Assembly: GCA_023253615.1 (NCBI GenBank)
Contig: JALRFZ010000702.1
Span: 1 to 7,859 of the forward strand
Length of the DNA: 7,859 bases
Direction of reading: 5' to 3'
Source: Verrucomicrobiales bacterium
Lineage (GTDB): Bacteria; Verrucomicrobiota; Verrucomicrobiia; Verrucomicrobiales; DEV007
A model generated the notes under the pieces. That model saw only the letters and a program-made list of their open reading frames with translations. It had not been told where the DNA came from and searched no databases. Position numbers and translations under genes: made by a program. How positions within the stretch are numbered: the first letter of the stretch is position 1; every line of letters begins with the position of its first letter. Shown here piece by piece: positions 1 through 5,180 of the stretch.

Positions 1-273
1 GAGCCCCTCGATCCGTTCGTTCAGTTCGTTGCGCGCGGTGAGGAGCACGATCGGCAGGGTGACATGCCGTTGCCGCAGGCTGCGGAGCACGCTGAGCCCG
101 TCGCGTCCCGGCAACATGATGTCGAGGATCATGGCATCGAAGGACTCCGTCGTCGCGAGCTCGTAGCCATCCTCTCCGGTGCGGGTGACGGTCACGGCAA
201 AGCCAGCCTCCTCCAGCCCGGAACGGATGAAGCCGGCGATCTGCGGCTGGTCTTCGACAACGAGGATGCGCAT
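1..273 (-). CDS. OmpR-family response regulator, CusR/CopR-like, receiver domain only (3' end outside window)
   Basis: Ninety-one N-terminal residues are visible, beginning MRILVVEDQPQIAGFIRSGL; the gene runs off the left edge, so the winged-helix DNA-binding half is not seen. Receiver-domain hallmarks are present: acidic pair E7-D8, phospho-acceptor D51 in ILDIMLPGRDG, and the switch Thr T79 in VLLTAR. The phrases GLEEAGF, ILDIMLPG and LTARNELNERIEGL resemble the heavy-metal/redox subgroup (CusR, CopR, HprR) more than PhoB or OmpR; this is from memory of the families. Such proteins are cytoplasmic and are phosphorylated by a membrane histidine kinase, which may lie beyond the left edge. The start is the ATG three bases after the transposase stop (TGA TTC ATG, same frame). 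There is no close Shine-Dalgarno: the nearest GGAGGT is 17 nt upstream and abuts the REP. Translation may depend on reinitiation after the transposase. Confidence 0.9.
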   Translation of the reverse strand, partial: MRILVVEDQPQIAGFIRSGLEEAGFAVTVTRTGEDGYELATTESFDAMILDIMLPGRDGLSVLRSLRQRHVTLPIVLLTARNELNERIEGL

Positions 274-276
274 GAA

Positions 277-1002
277 TCAGGAAGCGGATGACCTCCATGT
301 GGGACCGGCATCTTGCCGGTCTTCAAAGGACGCGTCTTCTCCAGAAAGTGACTGGCGGGACGCCAGTCCCACGTGGGCTTTCGACAAGGTGTATGCCTCT
401 TCGCTTAGACCGGCCTTCATCGGATTGCCCGCAATGTAAGCCGCATACTTCTCCAGTGACGCGAAATCCCTCACCAGATGATCGAATCGTTCGTCCAGCC
501 AGAAGGTGCCGCGGCCGCCAATCGCCTTGTTGATGGCTTTCGCGGTGAACGATTTCCAACTATGGATCAATTGCCCCAAGGTCCATGGAGGCAATGGACG
601 CGTCAGCAAATGGACATGGTTCGGCATGATCACCCAATCGCCCAACTGATAGCGTGAAGTCTGGCTTTCCGGTCGCTCGTTGAAACACTCCAGAGCATCG
701 GAAACGATCCGGCGCAGCTCAGGGCGGCGCAGCAAACAAGCGCCGTATCCGCGATCCGACCAACGCTCGATCCGGTCGAGAAACTCCGCGCGATAGACCC
801 GCCATTCGACATCCGACCAAGGTTTCGGGTGGTTCTGCTCGAATTCATCGCGCTCGCTCTTCCATTGATTCAATTTCTCCGCCGGAATCGAGTCGGCGGT
901 TCGAAACGTGACGAAATAGGTGCACCCGGACTGTTCCCAGTGCGGCAATTGACGCCGCCAGCGACCGGTCTCCGCTTCGGAATCGAATGGAATGAAGTCC
1001 AT
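277..1002 (-). CDS. REP-associated tyrosine transposase (RAYT, Y1/IS200-like)
   Basis: This 241-residue protein belongs to the single-strand Y1 HUH transposases that process REP palindromes. Visible marks are the N-terminal block LPHWEQSGCTYFVTFRTADS (residues 19-38), the metal-binding HxH (H129, H131) in VIMPNHVHLL, FDHLVRD (173-179), and the C-terminal block YAAYIAGNPMKAGL, whose Tyr (Y186 or Y189) is the candidate nucleophile. The ATG at 1002 was chosen because the preceding open frame is only translated REP sequence and homologues begin shortly before the HWEQ block. No Shine-Dalgarno is evident. The last ~35 residues (from about 208) are encoded by the downstream REP pair rather than by the conserved domain. 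The gene sits between the YHYH gene and the response regulator in the same direction, and is bracketed by REP pairs on both sides. It looks intact, with no frameshift in the conserved core. Confidence 0.9.
   Translation of the reverse strand: MDFIPFDSEAETGRWRRQLPHWEQSGCTYFVTFRTADSIPAEKLNQWKSERDEFEQNHPKPWSDVEWRVYRAEFLDRIERWSDRGYGACLLRRPELRRIVSDALECFNERPESQTSRYQLGDWVIMPNHVHLLTRPLPPWTLGQLIHSWKSFTAKAINKAIGGRGTFWLDERFDHLVRDFASLEKYAAYIAGNPMKAGLSEEAYTLSKAHVGLASRQSLSGEDASFEDRQDAGPTWRSSAS
295..321 (+). repeat. REP element a (downstream pair of the RAYT, left member)
   Basis: The tag CCATGTGG (one base off the CCACGTGG seen elsewhere) is followed by a perfect 8-bp hairpin, GACCGGCA-TCT-TGCCGGTC (303-321). 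It lies inside the 3' end of the RAYT reading frame and only about 20 bp upstream of the response regulator ATG. Confidence 0.85.
351..377 (+). repeat. REP element b (downstream pair of the RAYT, right member)
   Basis: A perfect 7-bp hairpin ACTGGCG-GGA-CGCCAGT (351-367) is followed by the palindrome CCCACGTGGG (368-377). It is oriented opposite to element a, so the CCACGTGG-type tags lie on the outer sides of the pair. Similarity to element d continues past the tag (CTTTCGACAAGG here, GCTTCGCAAGGA there), so the mobile unit may be longer than the hairpin. Confidence 0.85.
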
Positions 1003-1208
1003 CGGGAAGGATTGCCGAGTCCTCGAAGAATTGCCAGTCCCAATCCTTTCGAAACGACGCGGCGAGGTCTGTTGTGGTCCACGTGGGACCGGCGTCCCGC
1101 CGGTCGATTTCTCAAACCGTAGAACCATTGCCGTTTCCATGATGCTTATTGCGTGCTGATTCCCGACCGGCGGGACGCCGGTCCCACGTGGGGCTTCGCA
1201 AGGAACGC
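1003..1208. other. Intergenic region between the YHYH gene and the RAYT gene
   Basis: The region holds the upstream REP pair (1079-1191) and about 76 bp directly upstream of the RAYT start. I see no clear promoter or Shine-Dalgarno for the transposase. The frame stays open upstream of the RAYT ATG, but what it encodes is REP-derived (STGGTPVPRG-like), so I do not treat it as coding. Confidence 0.6.
1079..1191 (+). repeat. REP pair c/d (BIME-like): perfect 27-bp inverted repeat upstream of the RAYT
   Basis: Arms 1079-1105 and 1165-1191 are exact reverse complements over 27 bases. Each arm contains its own 8-bp hairpin (GACCGGCG-TCC-CGCCGGTC at 1087-1105 and its mate GACCGGCG-GGA-CGCCGGTC at 1165-1183) plus an outward-facing CCACGTGG tag. 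The 59-bp spacer is not repetitive. The right arm ends 17 bp from the YHYH gene stop codon, so it could also act as a 3' mRNA stabiliser or transcription attenuator for that gene; this is inferred from known REP roles. Confidence 0.9.
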
Positions 1209-3188
1209 TCAGGGGCGGGAATCTCCCTTTCCCCCGCGCGGGCCGCCGGTGGACCCCTCGGGACGGGCGTAGACCACGCTCAGGTCGGCCCGGCCGAGAA
1301 TCCTGCCGTCCATCGCCTCCAGCAAGGCCTCGCGACTGACGCGATCGGGCGGACCCGCGGGTTTCGGAACGTCGGAAAGGGCGTAAAGATGAAGCACGTA
1401 GGTCTTGTCGCCAGGGCCTTGGGAATGGGGCGGTTCGTAGCCGACTTCTCCGCGGAAACCCACACCGACCTGACCGATCTCCGAGGCATCCTCCGGCAGG
1501 CTGGTCATGCTCGCCGGGATGTCCCACATCACCCAATAGCTCTTCATCTCGTCCCCCGGCGCGAGGTGATCCATGATCAACGCGTAACTCTTCGTTCCGA
1601 CCGGCGCGCCCTCCCACGACAGCGGAGGCGATACCCCGGCCCCATCGCCGGTGAATGCGACGGGCAACCGGCCGTCTTCGCCAATCCCGGGGCTGGTCAG
1701 GGCGAATCCATCCACGGATTTCCCCGCTGGCAATGGGGAAGAGACCGAGGCCGGGGCCGGGGCCGGATCCCGACCTGGACCACGTGCCTCCATTCCTCCA
1801 CCTCCACCGCGATTTCCGCCTCCCGGGGGACGCCCCGTGGCTTCTTCGCGATCCAACCGGCCATCGCCATTCCGATCGAGGGTCTTCAGCCGTTCCTCCG
1901 CGACTTCGAGTTCTTCGGCATCGAGGTAGCCATCTTCGTTGGTGTCCAAAACCAATAGCAAGGGATCCGGCCTCTGACCGCCTCCGCCACCCGGAGGTCT
2001 CATCTCCGGACCGCCACCACCTCCGGGAGGACGACCGCCGCCCGGAGGCCGCATTTCCGGGCCACCTCCGCCGCCGCCTCGCGGAAGACGATCACCGCCT
2101 CCGCCTGGGGGACGACCTCCACCCCCTACCCCGCCGCCTCCACGGACGCGATAAACCTCACTCGTCTTGCCCTCGCGGCCATTGTCGAACTCGAAGGGAA
2201 AGGTTCCATCCTCGCCGATGCGATACCGCACCGTGCGCGGATCCCCATCGACGGTGTAACTCAACTGATAGGCATTTTCCCCCGTCTTCTCGAAGCCGGT
2301 GATCTCAGCTCCGCGGAGGGCTTGCAGCGCCTCGCGCACCCCCTGGGCCCGGGGCTGGGGATCGACCTGCCCCTCGGCCTCGACAACCTCGCCGTGGAAT
2401 CCACCGAGGACGTAGGGATACCTCTCCGCGGCGTGGTAGTGATATCCGATTCCGTCGTGATCGTGCCCGTGACATTGATCGAGATGCTTCGGAGCGGATC
2501 CGTCGGCTTCCGTCAATCCGATCACGGGATACCCGTCGAGCGCGTAGGCGACCGGCTTACCCTTTCCAACGACGGTCTCCAGATGGACCGGGGCGATGTG
2601 GTAATGATAGTCATCCGCCCGCCCGCAGTGACCGCCCCACTGGTCGAGTTCGCCGATTTCATACGACACCTCGCCGCGGTTGTTCTGCGGATTGAAAATC
2701 GGGATGCCGTTCACCGCGATGGCGATGGCTCCGCGGAGGAATCTCCCTTCGATCATGGCCGGTTCGGCCGCAGGGACGGGTTTCAGAGGTACGCGCCAGG
2801 CGTTTTCGCCGACGTAAGGCTGCGGCAGCGGCACCTGCTGTTGCCAGGCGGTGATGCCGACCATCATGTTGTGATCCGGCAGTCCATTGCCCTCGATGTA
2901 GAAGTAATCCGCATCCCAGGACACGCCCAGCCGCTCGCGAAACGGGGCGAATGCCGACGCTGCTACCGGCACCGCACCGGCCGGGCGCTCGAAGGTGCGC
3001 TCACCGGGAAATGCCGCGGCAAACGGCGCGAGTTTCGGTGCCACCGCCGCGACCGCGAGCGGAATGAGCAACGGCACGGCCGCTACGGCAGCGATTCGGA
3101 AGACTGGCAGGATGCCAGTCCCACGTGGAACCGGCGTGCCGCCGGTTTTCGATTCGGAAGAGACTGAACACTGTTGCATCGCGCACAT
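1209..3188 (-). CDS. Exported YHYH-domain / EF-hand / PEBP (YbhB-like) fusion protein
   Basis: The product is 659 residues. Order: an odd N-terminus partly encoded by a REP pair (residues 1-31); hydrophobic signal segment RIAAVAAVPLLIPLAVAAVA (31-50); YHYH domain (about 85-345) with two YHYH motifs (194-197 and 249-252), a His/Asp cluster CHGHDHDGIGYHYH (239-252) and HCGR (187-190); Gly/Pro-rich linker (350-409); two canonical EF-hand loops, DTNEDGYLDAEE (415-426) and DRNGDGRLDREE (438-449); a second linker; and a PEBP/YbhB domain (about 490-642) with SPPLSW, YWVMWDIPA and GPGDKTYVLHLYAL. EF-hands bind calcium; the YHYH role is not known; PEBP folds bind anionic or phospho-ligands. The His cluster could bind a metal (inference). 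It starts 12 bp after the upstream gene, so co-transcription is likely. ATG at 3179 (residue 4) is an equally possible start; no Shine-Dalgarno is seen. Confidence 0.88.
   Translation of the reverse strand: MCAMQQCSVSSESKTGGTPVPRGTGILPVFRIAAVAAVPLLIPLAVAAVAPKLAPFAAAFPGERTFERPAGAVPVAASAFAPFRERLGVSWDADYFYIEGNGLPDHNMMVGITAWQQQVPLPQPYVGENAWRVPLKPVPAAEPAMIEGRFLRGAIAIAVNGIPIFNPQNNRGEVSYEIGELDQWGGHCGRADDYHYHIAPVHLETVVGKGKPVAYALDGYPVIGLTEADGSAPKHLDQCHGHDHDGIGYHYHAAERYPYVLGGFHGEVVEAEGQVDPQPRAQGVREALQALRGAEITGFEKTGENAYQLSYTVDGDPRTVRYRIGEDGTFPFEFDNGREGKTSEVYRVRGGGGVGGGGRPPGGGGDRLPRGGGGGGPEMRPPGGGRPPGGGGGPEMRPPGGGGGQRPDPLLLVLDTNEDGYLDAEELEVAEERLKTLDRNGDGRLDREEATGRPPGGGNRGGGGGMEARGPGRDPAPAPASVSSPLPAGKSVDGFALTSPGIGEDGRLPVAFTGDGAGVSPPLSWEGAPVGTKSYALIMDHLAPGDEMKSYWVMWDIPASMTSLPEDASEIGQVGVGFRGEVGYEPPHSQGPGDKTYVLHLYALSDVPKPAGPPDRVSREALLEAMDGRILGRADLSVVYARPEGSTGGPRGGKGDSRP
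1962..2141 (-). repeat. Low-complexity Gly/Pro-rich linker region with imperfect internal repeats
   Basis: This stretch encodes residues 350-409 of the YHYH protein, almost all Gly, Pro and Arg. The unit GGPEMRPPGGG occurs twice with related DNA (around 1985-2015 and 2035-2065). It likely forms a flexible extended spacer between the YHYH domain and the EF-hands. A shorter similar linker (about 1749-1838) separates the EF-hands from the PEBP domain. Confidence 0.75.
3092..3161 (+). repeat. REP pair e inside the YHYH signal-sequence region, flanked by a 12-bp direct repeat
   Basis: CGATTCGGAAGA occurs at 3092-3103 and again at 3150-3161, 58 bp apart. Between them are two hairpins, GACTGGCA-GGA-TGCCAGTC (3102-3120) and AACCGGCG-TGC-CGCCGGTT (3129-3147), joined by one shared CCACGTGG tag (3121-3128). 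The tag faces inward here, unlike the pairs beside the RAYT. On the minus strand the pair is translated as GGTPVPRGTGILPV. Confidence 0.88.
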
Positions 3189-3200
3189 GATAGGGTCGGG

Positions 3201-3965
3201 TCAGGGTTTGGTCGTGTCGATGTGACCACGCGGCCACTTCGGAGGCAAGGGCGATCCGTTCGGCGGGCTCGCGATCCGGGTCCGGAAGAGCACGGTGTTG
3301 TCGAGGGCCAGATTGCCGGTCCAGATCCACTTCGCCCCTTCGAAGTCGTGTTGGTAGAAGGGTTCCTTCGGATCCACCGCTTCCTCGGTGTGCTCGGTCG
3401 CATTCGGCCACGTGCTGTCATCGAAGTCGATCGCGTACCAATTCTCCGGGATCGCCTCGTGCCGCGTCTTGGGATTCTTGAGATCGCCATCGACGGGTCC
3501 ATGGAAAAAGCTCTTCGCCTTCCACGAAGCGTTCGTCACGGTGCCATCGCTGAACTTCAGGATGAAACCGCCATCGCCGATCTGCGAGTTGTCGTACTCA
3601 AGGCCCGACGCCGGGTCGGCGTTGTCGCGGGCCATCACCGCGATCGTCATCGGGTATTCGGGGAGGATGTCCACCGACACGACATTGTGCGGAATGAAGG
3701 AAATCGAGTCCACCGCCACGAGATGACCGTTGATGTAGAGCTGGAACCAGTTGTCCGCGTAGATGTTCGCCTTCGAGGAATCGGTGATCTTAGGCTTCTG
3801 GATCTGCGGCCCTCCCTTGCCTCCCCCTTTGGGGCCTTTCCCACCCGGAGGACGCCCTTCTCCACGGGGCGGCCGGGGAGGATCCTGGGATTGCAGGAGG
3901 CCGCACGCTAGGACGGGCAGGCAGAGGCAGGTAAGCAAGCAGAGCAGTCGATGGGATCGTTTCAT
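3201..3965 (-). CDS. Secreted or lipoprotein protein with Pro/Gly/Lys-rich linker and galactose-binding-like beta-sandwich (hypothetical)
   Basis: I do not recognise a named family for this 254-residue protein. It starts with a clear export signal: MKR, then a hydrophobic run to about residue 25 with VLAC (C21) as a weak lipobox; a conventional signal peptidase I site near SQD is the alternative. Residues about 28-58 are a Pro/Gly/Lys linker resembling those in the YHYH protein. The rest has beta-sandwich-like phrases: NWFQLYINGHLVAVDS, VDILPEYPMTIAVMARDN and WYAIDFDDSTWPNAT, followed by GAKWIWTGNLALDNTVLFR. The last two recall galactose-binding/jelly-roll modules of secreted glycosidases, but no catalytic motif is visible. 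A Shine-Dalgarno AAGGAG at 3976-3981 supports the start. It is first in the minus-strand run and 12 bp from the YHYH gene, so the two are probably co-expressed and may act together at the cell surface. Confidence 0.82.
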   Translation of the reverse strand: MKRSHRLLCLLTCLCLPVLACGLLQSQDPPRPPRGEGRPPGGKGPKGGGKGGPQIQKPKITDSSKANIYADNWFQLYINGHLVAVDSISFIPHNVVSVDILPEYPMTIAVMARDNADPASGLEYDNSQIGDGGFILKFSDGTVTNASWKAKSFFHGPVDGDLKNPKTRHEAIPENWYAIDFDDSTWPNATEHTEEAVDPKEPFYQHDFEGAKWIWTGNLALDNTVLFRTRIASPPNGSPLPPKWPRGHIDTTKP

Positions 3966-3975
3966 GGGGGAAGAA

Positions 3976-3981
3976 CTCCTT
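3976..3981 (-). promoter_or_regulatory. Shine-Dalgarno AAGGAG for the 3201-3965 gene
   Basis: The minus strand reads AAGGAG with 10 nt to the ATG at 3965. It is one of the few strong ribosome sites in the window and fixes the start of the first gene of the left operon. Confidence 0.7.
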
Positions 3982-4026
3982 TCACCTTGAACTAACCATC
4001 GCGCCCTGACAGGATCGTTACCGCGG

Positions 4027-4044
4027 CATTACGCATGTGTAATG
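4027..4044 (+). promoter_or_regulatory. Candidate operator: 18-bp palindrome CATTAC-N6-GTAATG in the divergent promoter region
   Basis: CATTACGCATGTGTAATG pairs at 8 of 9 positions. It is AT-rich for its surroundings and sits in the 111-bp gap between the left operon and the hydrolase gene. From memory, the E. coli HprR/CusR class of response regulators uses sites of this form (CATTAC...GTAATG), and a regulator of that type is encoded at the end of the left operon. Binding could therefore be autoregulatory. A weak -10-like TGTAAT for the plus-strand gene overlaps the right half-site. An ATG inside the palindrome (4035) is in frame with the hydrolase but is unlikely to be its start. Confidence 0.55.
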
Positions 4045-4076
4045 TTTGCCTGCCTTCTCCCTTGGTCAGCCCCGCC

Positions 4077-5180
4077 ATGAACCGCCGCGAATCACTCGCC
4101 TGCCTCCTCGGCACCGCCGCCGCCACCGCTTCGGCCCAAACCACCGCCGCCATGTCCCTCTCCTCCGCCGTCGATGCCGTCGTCTCCCTCGTGCAGGAAA
4201 CCGTCGCGGCCGGCATGGTGAATGCCGCGGCTCTCCACGTGCAGCGGGGAGATGAGATGCACCGCCACGCCTTCGGGACGGCGGAGCCCGACTCGATGTT
4301 CCTCCTCGGGTCCATCACGAAGCCCTTCACCGCCCTCGCCGTGATGATCCTCTCCGACCGGGGCGAGCTGCGGCTCTCCGATCCGGTCATGAAAATCTTG
4401 CCCGAGTTCTCCGAGGGCGACCGGGCCAAGGTCACGATCGCCCAACTCCTCACCCACACCTCGGGACTGCCGGATCAATTGCCTGACAACAACGCCATGC
4501 GCGCCCGGCACGCGCCTTTGTCCGAATTCGTCGCCGCGACCGTACGCACGCCCCTCTCCTTCGCCCCCGGCACCCGATACCAGTATCAGAGCATGGGCAT
4601 CCTCCTTGCCGCCGAAATCGTCGAGCGCCTGACAAACCAACCTCTGCCCGACTTTCTTGCCGAGACCGTCTTCTCTCCTTTCGGGAGGAAACGCTCTGTC
4701 CTCGGCGTCGGCTCGTTTCGGAAGGACAATCTTATCCCCATGCAGACCGACCGCGCCGCCCCCGAGGCCGGAGGCGGGGATCCCACCGCGAAGGACTGGG
4801 ACTGGAACAGTGATTACTGGCGGCACCTCGCCGCTCCCTGGGGTGGTGGCCACGCCTCCGCCGGCGATGTCGCCCTCTTCCTCCGCGAATTTCTCGCACC
4901 GAGCGGAAAGATCCTGCGCGAGGCGGCCGCCCGGGACATGGTGCGGAATCACACCCCCGCACTCGGCGCCGACCGAGGCCTCGGCTTCCAGCTCGGTGCG
5001 GCCCTGGGAAATGGCTGTTCTCCCGCCGCCTTCGGCCACCCCGGCTCCACCGGCACCCTCGCCTGGGCCGATCCCACAACCGGGACGAGTTTCGTGCTCC
5101 TCACCTCGCTCCCGCGGAACCTTTCGGGAGCCTTGCTGCTCGATCCGGCTTCGGACCGGATCTCGGAGGCGGGAGGATGA
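4077..5180 (+). CDS. Serine beta-lactamase-family hydrolase (class C / esterase-like), exported
   Basis: The 367-residue protein is of the PF00144 type, which covers class C beta-lactamases, D-aminopeptidases and esterases. All three active-site motifs are visible: S79-I-T-K82 (nucleophile and general base), Y170-Q-S172 (the YxN/S motif) and H321-PGSTG, which replaces the KTG triad of true AmpC. HTSGLPDQ (127-134) is also typical. The N-terminus MNRRESLACLLGTAAATASA has a twin Arg and a short hydrophobic stretch, suggesting Tat or Sec export. The ATG at 4077 is preferred over the in-frame ATG at 4035 because the signal sequence begins there and the longer form would read through the palindrome. 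No good Shine-Dalgarno precedes it. Substrate is unknown; the HxG motif favours an esterase or peptidase role over antibiotic resistance. It overlaps the next gene by 4 bp. Confidence 0.9.
   Translation: MNRRESLACLLGTAAATASAQTTAAMSLSSAVDAVVSLVQETVAAGMVNAAALHVQRGDEMHRHAFGTAEPDSMFLLGSITKPFTALAVMILSDRGELRLSDPVMKILPEFSEGDRAKVTIAQLLTHTSGLPDQLPDNNAMRARHAPLSEFVAATVRTPLSFAPGTRYQYQSMGILLAAEIVERLTNQPLPDFLAETVFSPFGRKRSVLGVGSFRKDNLIPMQTDRAAPEAGGGDPTAKDWDWNSDYWRHLAAPWGGGHASAGDVALFLREFLAPSGKILREAAARDMVRNHTPALGADRGLGFQLGAALGNGCSPAAFGHPGSTGTLAWADPTTGTSFVLLTSLPRNLSGALLLDPASDRISEAGG
5165..5169 (+). promoter_or_regulatory. Shine-Dalgarno GGAGG for the 5177 start
   Basis: GGAGG ends 7 nt before the ATG at 5177 and lies inside the end of the hydrolase gene. 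Together with the ATGA overlap it supports translational coupling and the longer reading of the next gene. Confidence 0.6.

Noticed and set aside
295..1191. Possible CRISPR array, from repeated 20-30 bp units
   Set aside because: The units are self-complementary hairpins in inverted orientation with irregular spacing beside a RAYT gene; REP/BIME explains them fully.
1003..1617. Upstream extension of the RAYT frame to an ATG at 1617 (446 residues)
   Set aside because: The extra part is antisense or out of frame to the PEBP coding region, then translated REP sequence; the conserved transposase begins at 1002.
1149..3167. Long plus-strand open frames (269, 215 and 281 codons) opposite the YHYH gene
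   Set aside because: They are shadows of a domain-rich minus-strand gene; their translations show no motifs and are Arg/His/Pro-rich.
4035..4076. In-frame ATG at 4035 as the start of the beta-lactamase-family gene
   Set aside because: It lies inside the 18-bp palindrome, has no ribosome site, and would bury the twin-Arg signal sequence 14 residues in.
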